Assembly: GCA_951799425.1 (NCBI GenBank) | Contig: OX637407.1 | Coordinates: 24,853,191 to 24,917,190 of the forward strand | Length of the DNA: 64,000 nt | Direction of reading: 5' to 3' | From: Ilex aquifolium | Lineage: Eukaryota; Streptophyta; Magnoliopsida; Aquifoliales; Aquifoliaceae | In this document: piece after piece, positions 26,201 through 35,007 of the stretch | Layout: every line of letters starts with the position of its first letter | Numbering within the stretch: the stretch's first letter is position 1 | Made by a program: the position numbers and the translations under genes | Notes under the pieces: generated by a model | Told to the model about the DNA's origin: nothing | Databases searched by the model: none | What the model saw: only the letters and a program-made list of their open reading frames with translations

Positions 26201-27551
26201 GGACGAAAGAGATCCATTTGTCAGGGGGTGAAATTGTAATTTACCCTTAATTATTTATCTGTTAGTTTTGAATTTACCCTTAATATTTTATCTGTCACTC
26301 TGTTAATTGTTCCTAGTTTTTGGTTTTTCTACCATCCAACCAGGAAAATGTGGATATCTTAGTGTACTTAAATCTCCAACAAAATATGATGTAAAATCTG
26401 AGTGTCCGTGCACTGATTTGAACTTTTATAAATCCGAGCGACATTAGTAAGTTATTTTTGGTTACATAGTGCAGATGTTTTAGCATGAATTTTGAGTGAA
26501 ATGGTCTCATGCTACTTAAGTTTGCGTGTTTTGGGTCTTAATGTGTAACATACCATCAAAATTTCATTGATGGAAGTTAATTTTAATATTGCATCTGACA
26601 GTTGACAGAAATGTAGTAATCGTGAAAACAACTTTCCTATAAAACTCGTTGAAATGGCATTGAGCTTTCCTATGAAAACTTGCATTTTATTTAAAATGGC
26701 ATTGAAAATTTACTTGAATTTTGCAGGGTACTCTGAGATCAACGGAACAGGGAGAAATGGTGCAGGCAAAGTTTGGGCTACCACAAACAGCAGTTCGACA
26801 ACTAGAGATCTACACAACAGCAGTGCTTCTTGCTACCTTACGCCCTCCACTTCCACCTAGAGAAGAAAAATGGCGTAATCTCATGGACGAAATCTCACAA
26901 ATCAGTTGCCAGAGTTATCGAAGCACTGTCTATGAAAACCCTGAATTCCTTGCATACTTCCATGAAGCTACACCACAGGCTGAGCTTGGCTTCCTTAATA
27001 TAGGGAGCCGACCCACAAGAAGAAAGAGTTCAGTAGGGATTGGCCACCTTCGTGCAATTCCATGGGTATTTGCATGGACCCAAACCAGATTTGTTCTTCC
27101 TGCTTGGCTTGGAGTTGGAGCAGGCTTAAAGGGTGTTTGTGAGAAGGGACATACTGAAGACTTAAGATCAATTTACAAAGAATGGCCTTTCTTTCAATCT
27201 ACCATAGACCTTATAGAAATGGTTTTGGGTAAAGCGGACACTCCCATAGCCAAGCATTACGATGAAGTTCTTGTGTCGGAGAGCAGACGAGAGCTTGGTG
27301 CTGAACTGAGGAGGGAGCTTTTGACAACAGAGAAGTTTGTATTGGTGGTTACTGGGCATGAGAAGCTATCTGAAAATAATCGGAGCTTGCGGAGGTTGAT
27401 TGAGAGCAGGCTTCCTTATCTCAACCCCATGAACGTGTTGCAGGTGGAGATATTGAGGAGGCTGAGATGTGACGATGATAACCATAAACTTAGAGATGCA
27501 TTGCTCATTACTATTAATGGGATTGCAGCTGGGATGAGGAACACTGGTTAA
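14240..27551 (+). CDS. PPC4: bacterial-type phosphoenolpyruvate carboxylase, 20 exons, 1060 residues
   Basis: PEPC adds bicarbonate to phosphoenolpyruvate to give oxaloacetate and phosphate. Exons: 14240-14395, 14975-15138, 15608-15722, 15847-15924, 16020-16088, 16168-16246, 16326-16402, 16503-16598, 17195-17336, 18491-18622, 19213-19286, 19406-19684, 21879-22004, 22602-22703, 22772-22918, 23878-23976, 24094-24182, 25462-25588, 25671-25877, 26727-27551. All junctions are GT..AG and every phase closes. Visible motifs: TAHPTQ with catalytic His154, GGDRDGNP in exon 8, [11 protein letters not shown] (721-731), [14 protein letters not shown] (759-772) and the C-terminal tetrapeptide RNTG. RNTG rather than QNTG, the missing N-terminal phosphoserine segment, and a Ser/Gln-rich disordered insert (about 326-470, exons 10-12) mark the bacterial-type class. 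In castor bean that class forms a hetero-octamer with plant-type PEPC as catalytic and regulatory subunit. The length fits the family. The gene looks intact. Confidence 0.95.
15601..15607 (+). promoter_or_regulatory. NAGNAG tandem splice acceptor before PEPC exon 3
   Basis: The intron ends GCAGCAG. Using the second AG gives HHRVRKA, the sequence expected from the family. Using the first AG would turn Arg into Ser-Arg, still in frame, adding one residue. Tandem acceptors of this kind are often spliced both ways. Confidence 0.55.
17337..18490 (+). other. PEPC intron 9
   Basis: A 1.15-kb intron with a (TG)n microsatellite near 17533-17550. The open frame on the plus strand at 18318-18605 is only the intron end read into exon 10 in the wrong frame. 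Confidence 0.7.
19897..20569. mobile_element. hAT element in PEPC intron 12
   Basis: The termini are CAGGGATAGAGCC and GGCTCCGCCACTG, imperfect inverted repeats. They are flanked by a perfect 8-bp target duplication GAAGGCTT (19889-19896 and 20570-20577). At 673 bp with no coding frame it is non-autonomous. The element reads neutrally in an intron and does not touch an exon. Confidence 0.88.
20968..21302 (+). mobile_element. TRIM (miniature LTR element) in PEPC intron 12
   Basis: Two direct repeats (20968-21079 and 21199-21302), each starting TGTTAAGA and ending CTAACA, flank a 119-bp middle. Right after the left repeat comes TGGTATTAGAGC, a primer site for initiator Met-tRNA. A purine run precedes the right repeat. 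The 5-bp target duplication ATCTT flanks the whole. It has no coding part, as expected of TRIMs, and is structurally complete. The repeats have drifted noticeably, so it is not recent. Confidence 0.85.
22005..22601 (+). other. PEPC intron 13
   Basis: Contains a (TA)n run near 22411-22431. No gene inside. Confidence 0.6.
22919..23877 (+). other. PEPC intron 15
   Basis: A 959-bp intron without a recognisable element. The open frame at 23187-23450 has no support. Confidence 0.55.
24340..24430 (+). mobile_element. fragment of the same TRIM LTR in PEPC intron 17
   Basis: The words GGTTGGTTTATATACTTGAGG, GTCAATTG and GGGTTGGATGCTCTTACA match the TRIM repeat at 20968-21302. Only one partial LTR is present. 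Fossil fragment. Confidence 0.6.
24640..25080. other. C-rich, gene-like island inside PEPC intron 17
   Basis: About 440 bp switch abruptly to C-rich sequence (ACACACACCC, CCCACCCCCAC words), then to a GAGA-rich stretch. This looks like the leader and first exon of an unrelated gene, on either strand. The plus-strand frame (24522-24986) is Ser/Thr/Pro/His-rich and has no recognisable domain. It may be a captured gene scrap or a low-complexity expansion. No terminal inverted repeats were confirmed. Confidence 0.35.
25920..26255. mobile_element. Mutator-like MITE in PEPC intron 19
   Basis: The left end GTTACAATGACACCCTTGACA is mirrored by TGTCAGGGGGTGAAATTGTAA at the right. No coding capacity. 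Possible 9-bp flanks match only in part, so the borders are approximate. Confidence 0.55.
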
Positions 27552-28281
27552 ATCGCGCCACCCCTCCTTGAAGTACAAATTTTTGATGCAAATTACAAAT
27601 ATATAGTTGAGTTTAAATGTGTTTGACATTAAGTTTTGTTTTAGACATAGAAAAATTGCATGGAACCTTGAGTGCTTGGTCTCTAAAACGGTGAAAGTGT
27701 TTCTGTTTTATCAGATATTTAGTCTGAACCAGTATGTATGATCAGCATAGTCTACTGAATATAGCTGAAGGTTTGCCATGTTGGCTGTCTTGTTAAGTTA
27801 TGGTTGTGAAAAATAGTTGGGGGACAAGTCTCTTGACATGTCACTGTACAAATTTAGTGGCTTGCTACAGGCCCTTCTTCTTACCAAAAGCAGTTCCTCT
27901 TCTGTAACTGCTAGGATTTGGTCCCACAAGTTCTACTTTACTATAAGTTCATGCAGCCGACTTAAAAAATGTTCGAATAATGTTTTGTTTTGTTCAGTTG
28001 AGTTTATATATGTGAAAAAATGATAGTTCAAGACTCGGACACTTGTGGTTCAAATTGAGCTGTAGAATATGTGCTTTGGCCTAGTGGCTCAGGTCTTAAA
28101 AGTATCTATGCAAGAATTTATTATATGCCTTGATATTGACAGCAAAGGAAGAGCATCCGATACGTCGACTTTGAGGCTTCCAGATCAATTATTCCATTCC
28201 CTCCAAATGCTATCATCTTTTTAGTTCACAATCTAATACAAGCAGTGTTTCTAGTTACATTCACAGCTTTCAAAACTGAAC
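27552..28281. other. PEPC 3' UTR and spacer
   Basis: Follows the TAA stop at 27549-27551. No canonical AATAAA was spotted close to the stop, which is usual for plant genes. No other gene was seen. Confidence 0.5.
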
Positions 28282-28289
28282 TATAAATA
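28282..28289 (+). promoter_or_regulatory. TATA box of the 55-residue protein gene
   Basis: TATAAATA lies 81 bp before the ATG at 28370. A transcript start about 30 bp further on would leave a leader of about 50 nt. Confidence 0.5.
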
Positions 28290-28369
28290 CATGTGTTTTG
28301 AAGGGGCTGAGACTCAGGCTAGCAAGGTAGACAAGCTTTTGATCTATAGTTCTGAGAATATCAAAAAGA

Positions 28370-28808
28370 ATGGCATCACTCAAGGCTGAGAAACCTGCTG
28401 GCTCTCAACCACTTGGGCAGGTGAAGAAAGAGCCTGCCAAAGCTCCAGCCTCCAAGCAGGCTCCTAAGAAGGCCGAGCCGAAGCCTCGAGAGCCTAAGAA
28501 GAAGGTACTTGTATAAGCATTTCCACTTGGTACATATTTTTGCAACGTTTTTTCACCTTAATACTGTACTTTTTAACCTATTTTTCAAACTACCATTGTT
28601 TTCATACAAACGTGATTCAAACCCATGTTTTCTAATGTAAAAGCACGTTTGTAATATAAAGTTGAAAAATTACTGTAGACTGGGAAAAAAATCTTCACGA
28701 TCTTATGTATTGAAGCCAAAATTTGTGCTTATCATTTGTATAACTATTCTGCTTGATATTTTGATAATTTTCTAGACATCAGGAGGCAAGTCAGCAGGAA
28801 AGAACTAG
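28370..28808 (+). CDS. small basic Lys/Pro/Ala-rich protein, two exons, 55 residues
   Basis: Exon 1 (28370-28504, 45 codons) joins exon 2 (28776-28808, 10 codons plus stop) across a 271-bp GT..AG intron in phase 0. The product starts MASLKAEKPAGSQ, is built of KKEPAKAP / APKKAEPKPREPKKK type stretches and ends TSGGKSAGKN. It has no signal peptide, membrane span or cysteine, and would be unstructured and strongly basic, much like tails of nucleic-acid-binding proteins. A TATA box sits upstream (28282) and AATAAA downstream (28952). I do not recognise the family; a nuclear or ribosome-associated role is only a guess from composition. The clean splice sites, flanking signals and lack of stops argue for a real gene. 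Confidence 0.65.
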
Positions 28809-28951
28809 GAAGAACAAGGATGAGTAGTAGTATGGTGATATGCTATATCATCTTGAGTAGCTGCCTACTGTCCTGTTACTTTTATCAATATCATGAAAGC
28901 TCTGGCTTGTGATCTGTTTCTATGTATCTCTTCTTAGGCTTGGCCTAAGTA

Positions 28952-28957
28952 AATAAA
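28952..28957 (+). terminator. AATAAA poly(A) signal of the 55-residue protein gene
   Basis: AATAAA lies 144 bp past the stop codon, within the AT-rich 3' UTR. Confidence 0.45.
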
Positions 28958-29149
28958 AACTACATATTTAAAGGATGATCTTGTTATTACCCACTTTATT
29001 ATGGTATGAACTCTGGAAAAATAAGGAGATCATTCTCTTGGCATGGTGGAAATCAACTAGAAAGAAAGTTCAAGTGGCCAAAGACTGAAAGGCACATGCT
29101 TGATGGGTTTATGGGGAAAAATTGAGCAGAAAAGTAGGCTGATAATTGA

Positions 29150-29480
29150 GCCGAGCTATTCAAATTCTGGTCAGGCAGGACTCGACTCGAGCTCGATTCG
29201 TATACTAAACGAGTCAAATTTAAACAATTTTTTAGACTTGTTTAAAAAACGAGCATAAAAGGCTTGACTCAAGCTCCCAAAGTTCGGCTTGTTTATATGT
29301 AAAATAGTCGAGCTACTCAAGTCTAACTTGGGTTCAGCTCGTTTTGGGCTTAACTCGAGTTCAACTCGTTTTGGGCTTAACTTTAGCTCAACTCGTTTTG
29401 GGCTTGACTCGGATTCGGCTTTAAATGAGCTTAACTTGAACAATTTATTAAGTTTGTTTAAAAAAATGAGCTCGATAAGT
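29150..29480. repeat. repeat with CTCG/GAGCT words and a 27-bp tandem core
   Basis: The stretch is rich in CTCGA and GCTCG words, like interspersed plant hAT/MITE bodies. Its core has three copies of a 27-bp unit beginning GTTTTGGGCTTAACTCGAG (29341, 29368 and 29395). The SPKR/VEL-repeat frame on the minus strand is just this tandem repeat translated. Confidence 0.6.
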
Positions 29481-29579
29481 TTGCCTCAAAATTGCAAAGC
29501 TTGGCTCTATTGTTAGCACTACATAAAAGTGTTATGAATGTACAATGCAGTGAAGGGATAACGAGAAAGAAAATCAATC

Positions 29580-29746
29580 GAAACATAGAACACGCAAATT
29601 TAAATGATTTTTCAATATTTCCTTACATTCACATGAGTGGGGGCTATTTTTCACTATATTGTTGAAACATAGAACACGCAAATTTAAGTGATTTTTCAAT
29701 ATTTCCTTAAATTCACATGAGTGGGGCTATTTTTCACTATATTGTT
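29580..29746. repeat. two-copy tandem duplication, period 84 bp
   Basis: GAAACATAGAACACGCAAAT and the following 60-odd bases occur at 29580 and again at 29664, with only a few differences. No gene is involved. Confidence 0.9.
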
Positions 29747-31115
29747 GATAATAATAAGGTTATAATTTACATACCGACACCAGTCAAAAATCCCAACTAT
29801 GTTAACATTATAAATACTCAACATTCCCATATTGTACCATGGCGTCATTGGACTCCTAAAGCTAGTGAATATGAGCCATACACTATCAACAACAAAAAGA
29901 AAATGGCAACTCTCACATTTCAATCTTAAGTAGCTTAAAGATGATAGAAAACAGAAAGTTGCAGTTCATGTTTATCCACTATCTGTAGTCTTCCACTTGG
30001 GAAATATTGTTAGAAATTCTGATACTTGTACCGGAGCCCCAAAAATCCCAAGGACCAAATTCCCAAAAAAAATAAAAAATAAAATAGATAACAAGTGCTT
30101 TATCGAAAAAATAAAAAAAATTGAGCAAAATAGGGTAACTAGCAAGCACTACACCAAAAAATATGACGTTCAAAAAAAAAAAAAAAAACCCCATAGAAAA
30201 ATATGACTCACATGTGGTTGTAATCGAATTAAATCCCACATCGGTGAGATATAGAAACCAAATTGGGTTAATAACTTAATATATAAATTTTCGGAGAAAC
30301 CCGTCTGAGTTTAGGCAAAAATATTTTGGGTGAACTTTGTATCCAACTTATATATTAGCCTAGACAAATATTTTATATTTTTTTTTGACATAATAGAAAT
30401 TACTTGAGGCACATGTAAGATGACTTGAACATATCTGACCATTAAAAAAAAAAAATATTCAAAAACTCCACTAACTCATAAAATATCAAATTGTGGCAGG
30501 AGAGAGGAGACAAATTTCAGAGGCACATTTTAGATTTAGACAGAATGAAATCAATGGCTCCATTAGGATATGCTTCAAGAATCAAGATGGGCTTGCAATA
30601 ATTTTGTCAATCTGGAATGCTAAGCAAAGCATCTATCAAATAGTGTATCTTTTAGGTGTTGGCCTTATAAATTATTCATTCTCTCTCCCACCCCCCATCA
30701 TCATCTGTTCATAATTTGTAGCTTGTGATTCCCTTTCTTTTTAATTTGTTGGGGGTGGGGGGAACTCTTTGATTTTTAAATTACAATAATATTATTAAAA
30801 CTATATATATACCAGCTAGATTCATTCACATCCATGTAATTGCATGACCATATCAACCTACGGCTTCACCCTTCCACAACCATACTGGTAGAAGCACGGG
30901 TCTTCAGGCGGGTCGGTAAGGGACCTTCATACGCCAATGCCAAACCTCGTATCGGTGGCTGAGGCAGGAGGACTTTGGCCAGTAACAGAAGGGACTGTAG
31001 ATGAGGGACTTCCATGCAGTAGGTAGTCCCATTTTACTAGACTCATCTGCAAAACCCCACGAACTTGAAGCATCACACACACTCACAGAGAGAGAGAGAT
31101 TTTCACATCCCCTCA
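29747..31115. other. intergenic; one GC-richer island, no firm gene
   Basis: Mostly AT-rich. A more gene-like island at 30860-31110 (minus strand: TTTTGCAG followed by a GA-bordered open stretch) could be an exon scrap. No continuous model could be built. Confidence 0.35.
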
Positions 31116-31345
31116 ATTACCTCTTCCCTTCAATTCGTTCCAATATAGTGTTTTAGATTGGTGACATGTGTAAGATTTTAATTTCAATGGACAAGATTTT
31201 TTCCTTATTAGAAAACTCTTTAACCATGATTAACACTCCACCAACAATAAAATGAATAAGGAAACATCTTGTCCATTAAAATTAAAATCTTACACATGTC
31301 ATCCATCTAACACTGTATTAAAGAAAATTGAAGGGAAAAGGTAAT
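31116..31345. mobile_element. foldback MITE
   Basis: The left arm (ATTACCTCTTCCCTTCAATT, then GTGACATGTGTAAGATTTTA) is mirrored by the right arm (TAAAATCTTACACATGTCAT, then AATTGAAGGGAAAAGGTAAT). Near-complete palindrome with no coding part. Confidence 0.75.
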
Positions 31346-31602
31346 AGAGAGGATCTAGATCCTCCAACTAGATATCTGCAGTTTAAAATTTATAAAATAG
31401 AAAGTTCTCAACCTAATGAATCTTTTTGGTCGATTGGTATTTTTTTGAATTTGAATTTTTTGAATCAGAATAATGATGGATTGAAGCGTTAATCGATTCA
31501 ACTGAGTGAAAGTTGAATTATACTTCATGGAAGTTGTTTTTGACCTTTTAGGAAGACGTGAAACAGTTATTTTCAATTTATCTGTCACTTTTGTCATTGA
31601 AA

Positions 31603-31768
31603 CAACTAAAAAGGACGACTTAGTGCACGAGACTCTCTTACTACATGGTTTGAGAAAGGTTAAATACACACAACTTTATTCCCGCGTGCAGAGAGCCTAT
31701 TTCTGACACTCCAACACGTGACGCCTAGATTAGAATAACTTTATCCTTGCGCCAAGACCCACCCTTGA
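31603..31768 (-). mobile_element. tRNA-derived SINE, copy in peptide-gene unit A
   Basis: On the minus strand it starts with a tRNA-like head (GGCGCAAGGATAAAGTTA as box A; CACGTGTTGGAGTGTC as a worn box B). The body has CTCTCTGCACGCGGGAATAAAG and CTCGTGCACTAAGTCGTCC, ending in a T-rich tail. The same SINE sits at the same place in units C, E and H, so it predates the duplications. Confidence 0.75.
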
Positions 31769-32277
31769 AAGATATCAAACAAATAATTTCAAATAAAAGT
31801 TCTTCTGAAGAAAAAGGTAAAATCCCTTTTTGCCCCTAAAAGATACAAAAATTCTCAATTTTACCCCTGCACTAAGAGCCACCCTTTGTCATTGAAACAA
31901 CTCAAACACATAATTTCAAACAAAAGTTCTGAAGAAAAAATTTTGGAATTCTTGTCTGGTGATTTTAGTATTATCCTAGAGATGGACAAAAAATTAGAAA
32001 TGAATGGGTACAATTATGACCTTAAAAATTGTTCCTTTATGCACCTCAGTGTCACATCCTTAATATCCATATAGATTTCCTCCATTTTTGGCATTACAGG
32101 GAGCTGAATAAACTGATTGAAAATTCGAAGGAAGCACAGAACTTTATTGCAACTTTTAAACTATTTTACATAATAAAACAAAATGCAACAAAAGCAAAAA
32201 AAAAAATACAGTAGAGTAAGCTTATGATTTTGTTGCTTCAAAAATATATAGAACCACTTAACCAAACAGCTCCACTT

Positions 32278-32475
32278 TTACTGTTTCTTATCCTGTATTG
32301 GTGCAAAGCCAGAAGGGGATGGAGGTGAGGGATTTCCACCCACTAGGGAGAGAGTTCTTCTGTTATGTGTGGTGGCTAATATTAGCGCAGACATGACCGA
32401 TAAGACGTTGATGATCAAGATCATGAACAAGCAACATACTACGAGAGCAGAGAAAGAAACAACTTTGTTTAACAT
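32278..32475 (-). CDS. secreted signalling-peptide precursor, copy A, 65 residues
   Basis: From ATG at 32475 the frame gives MLNKVVSFSALVVCCLFMIL, a further hydrophobic run (to about residue 30) that makes a signal peptide, then THNRRTLSLVGGNPSPPSPS and GFAPIQDKKQ. No cysteine follows the signal peptide. The layout (signal peptide, short basic Arg-Arg step, Pro/Ser/Gly-rich tail) is that of a secreted peptide-hormone precursor. The tail aligns with copies B, C, E and H, and with the SPPAGSGH end of B, but lacks the final GxGH. A 14-codon upstream frame starts 44 nt earlier and overlaps the start codon at ATGTTAA. Unlike its sisters, A has no TATATAAGC of its own: the 3' end of copy B lies where the promoter should be. 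It is therefore either expressed from the B promoter or silent. Confidence 0.6.
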   Translation of the reverse strand: MLNKVVSFSALVVCCLFMILIINVLSVMSALILATTHNRRTLSLVGGNPSPPSPSGFAPIQDKKQ

Positions 32476-32540
32476 ATTTGTATGCACCTGAGGAGAGGAT
32501 GGCAGACAGACATGAAAGTATATATGCTTCACTTCGTAAG

Positions 32541-32714
32541 TTAATGGCCAGAACCGGCTGGTGGAGAGTCTCTTGCTTTCACTTCGTAAGTTCTTCTGGT
32601 AGGTGTATTGGCTGCTATCGACTCAGACACGCCACCCGATAGGACCGTGATGATCCAAATCATGAACAAGCAGCATATTATGAAAGTAGAGCCAGAAGAA
32701 GATTTGTACGACAT
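32541..32714 (-). CDS. secreted signalling-peptide precursor, copy B, 57 residues, ends SPPAGSGH
   Basis: ATG at 32714, TAA at 32541-32543. The product starts MSYKSSSGSTFIICCLFMIW, continues hydrophobic to about residue 29, then has NTPTRRTYEVKARDSPPAGS and GH at the very C terminus. A signal peptide plus a Pro-rich tail ending GxGH is the mark of the plant PIP/PIPL (SGPSxxGxGH) and CEP (ending GxGH) peptide hormones, which are cut from the C terminus and bind leucine-rich-repeat receptor kinases. A TATATAAGC box lies about 50-60 bp upstream (32765-32776). Only 65 bp separate its stop from the A start codon. The frame is short but fully open and keeps the family CCLFMI core. Family assignment is by motif and layout, not by search. 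Confidence 0.62.
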   Translation of the reverse strand: MSYKSSSGSTFIICCLFMIWIITVLSGGVSESIAANTPTRRTYEVKARDSPPAGSGH

Positions 32715-33078
32715 TTTACAATATTCCTGAAGAGAGGATGACCAACATATATCAAATTATATATGCTTATATAAGCTATGCTCTTCCACCAAATGCAAAG
32801 AGTAAATGGAAGACTTGGATGACTTCCATTTATTTCAAAGGCAGGAAAATTGGGTTATGCAGACTTTGAAACCCCAATAGTTGAACTAACATGACAATTG
32901 GCAAATATTTTCCTGACTGGCAGCTTCATGGAAAAATCCCTTGCAACGATTTTTGATGGTCAGGCATTTAATGACATAAAAAAATGACGTAGGTCTTAGT
33001 CTACTTTGAAGAAAAAGGTGAATCGATTCAAATTATGATGCATGCCAAAATTTTCAAATTGTTTTGAATCCGTCCAAG

Positions 33079-33663
33079 TAGGGGTGATAATCAAGTCGTG
33101 TCGTGTTGGGTCATTGTGAGTTTGTATCGAACATTAGTCAACCAAAACCCAATCTATTTAACTAATCGTGTTGTGCTTGTATTCGTATTCGTATTGACCA
33201 ACATAAACTTTAAATAAAAAAACTAACGTTAAAATTCTATTTTCACTCAATTGAATTCATGTTTAAACTTTTTCTACAAATTAAAAATTAACTTAATAAT
33301 AATAATAATAAAAAAATAATAATAATAAGTAAAAATATATTTTTATACAATAATTATGTCAGTGCTTAATAAATAGTTACATATAATTAATATTTTATTT
33401 TTATAATACTAATTAAATATACTGATCGTGTTAATTTTGTGTTACCAAACAAACGATAAAATAAAAAAAGTGTCAATTCTTAAATAAACGGGTTGATCGT
33501 GTCAATTTCGAGTTTGGCGGGTTGAACCCGAACATGACCCGTTTATATGTCGTGTTCGCGTGTTGTGTCATTTTCGAATGCGTGTCGAGTTATAATTGAG
33601 TTCATGTCATAAAATTTGTGTTTACTAGTTCGAGTCGTGTTGAGTCGAAAATTGTCAACCCTA
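33079..33663. mobile_element. hAT element, TAGGGGTG..CAATC family, in the peptide-gene array
   Basis: Starts TAGGGGTGATAATC and ends TTGTCAACCCTA. The flanking 8-mers CGTCCAAG and TGTCCAAG match at 7 of 8. Non-autonomous. The copy at 61043 has the same TGTCCAAG flanks, so both descend from one insertion that was later duplicated with the unit. Confidence 0.85.
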
Positions 33664-33848
33664 TGTCCAAGTTTCTCTCAATCGACATATAGAAATAGAA
33701 GTCTTTGTATTATAAAATTTCTACTAGTATGAATTGTTTTGGTTTATTGGTACTTTTTTGAAATTGAATTTTTTGAAGATGAATAGTCTTGGATTGAAGT
33801 GAAAGTTGAAGTTTACTTTTTTTTTTTTTTTTAACAGTTGAATTTTTA

Positions 33849-34012
33849 ACTGAAAAAGGCGACTCAATACACGAAACTCCTCCACTGCATGGTTTGAAAA
33901 GGGTCAGATGTATTCAGCTTTATCCCGGCATATGGAGAACCTATTTTCGAGACTTGAACACGTGACACCCAGATTAAAATAACTTTACCCTGTGCTAAGA
34001 GTCACACCCTTT
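33849..34012 (-). mobile_element. tRNA-derived SINE, copy in unit C
   Basis: Same SINE as at 31603, same position relative to the peptide gene, minus strand. The T-rich tail (33817-33833) is longer here. Confidence 0.7.
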
Positions 34013-34335
34013 GTCATTGAAACAACTCAAACACATAATATCAAACAAAAGTTCTGGAGAAAAATATTTGGAACTGTTGTCTGGTGATTTTAGTATCAAT
34101 TATATTATAACCTTAAAAATTGTTCGTTAATACACCTTAGTGTCACATTAATATTTATTCCAAATCTCCACTATTTTTGGCATTACAAGGAGCTGAATAA
34201 ACTGATTGAAAATTTGAGAGAAGCACGCAGCTTTATTGCAACTTCTAAACTATTTTACATAATAAAACAAAGTGTAACAAAAGAAAAAAAATAATATAGT
34301 AGAGTAAGCTTAGCTTTTTCTTGCTTCAAACATAT

Positions 34336-34509
34336 TTAGGAATTAGGAGTAAGAGAATGGGATCCAGATGAGGGATTTCCACCCACTAGGGAGAGAGCTC
34401 TTCTGCTAGGTGCAGTGGCTAATATCGGCGCAGACATGACTGGTTGGACAGTGATGATCAAGATCATGAACAAGCAGAATGTTACGAAAACAGAGAGGAT
34501 GACAAACAT
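34336..34509 (-). CDS. secreted signalling-peptide precursor, copy C, 57 residues, rearranged start
   Basis: ATG at 34509 and TAA at 34336-34338 enclose an open frame: MFVILSVFVTFCLFMILIIT, then VQPVMSAPILATAPSRRALS and LVGGNPSSGSHSLTPNS. The tail matches copies A and E (SRR-L-LVGGNPS). Compared with E, about 50 bp around the usual start have been lost, which by chance joins the leader ATG to the signal-peptide frame. The TATA-like GTTATATAAGC (34526-34536) is only about 20 bp above this ATG. If transcription starts 25-35 bp below the TATA, the ATG would be missed and translation would begin at Met15 with a shortened signal peptide. It may be a young gene variant or a decaying copy. Confidence 0.5.
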   Translation of the reverse strand: MFVILSVFVTFCLFMILIITVQPVMSAPILATAPSRRALSLVGGNPSSGSHSLTPNS

Positions 34510-34773
34510 ACATGAAAATATATATGTTATATAAGCTATGCTCTTCCACCAATTGTAAAGAGTAAATGGAAGACTTGGAGTTGGATGACTTACATTTATT
34601 TCAAAGGCAGGAAAATTAGGTTAAAATCCCACTAGCTTGACTAACATGATAGTGGCAAAGCTTCATGGAGAAATACCTTACTATGGTTGTTGATGATCAC
34701 ACATTTAATGACCTAGTAAAACCAAGGATGTAATTAGACTACTTTGAAGGAGGTGATGGACACAGTATATGAG

Positions 34774-34949
34774 TAATGCTATTGAGATTTAAAAAATTGA
34801 TCAGATTTGTTAACATAATGATTTGTCAAATGATAGAGTTCTAATGAAAAAAGTTTAAAAATTATCGTCACGACAAATCTATTGGATCACATCATTGTCA
34901 CATCATTAGGTTAACAAATTGAATCAGTTTATTAGGTCCCAATAACATT
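34774..34949. mobile_element. foldback MITE
   Basis: The left end AATGCTATTGAGA and GATCAGATTTGTTAAC are mirrored by GTTAACAAATTGAATC and CCCAATAACATT at the right. No coding part. Confidence 0.6.
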
Positions 34950-35007
34950 GAACTTGTTTTCATCAATGTATGTGATTTTTGAACTTGATATCTTCGTGAA
35001 GCTTAGT

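Noticed and set aside
29171-29443. Minus-strand frame with SPKRVEL repeats
   Set aside because: Translation of a 27-bp tandem repeat in an interspersed element.
30860-31110. Possible small gene on the minus strand
   Set aside because: GC-richer and open in several frames after a TTTTGCAG acceptor-like site, but no consistent start, frame or partner exon.
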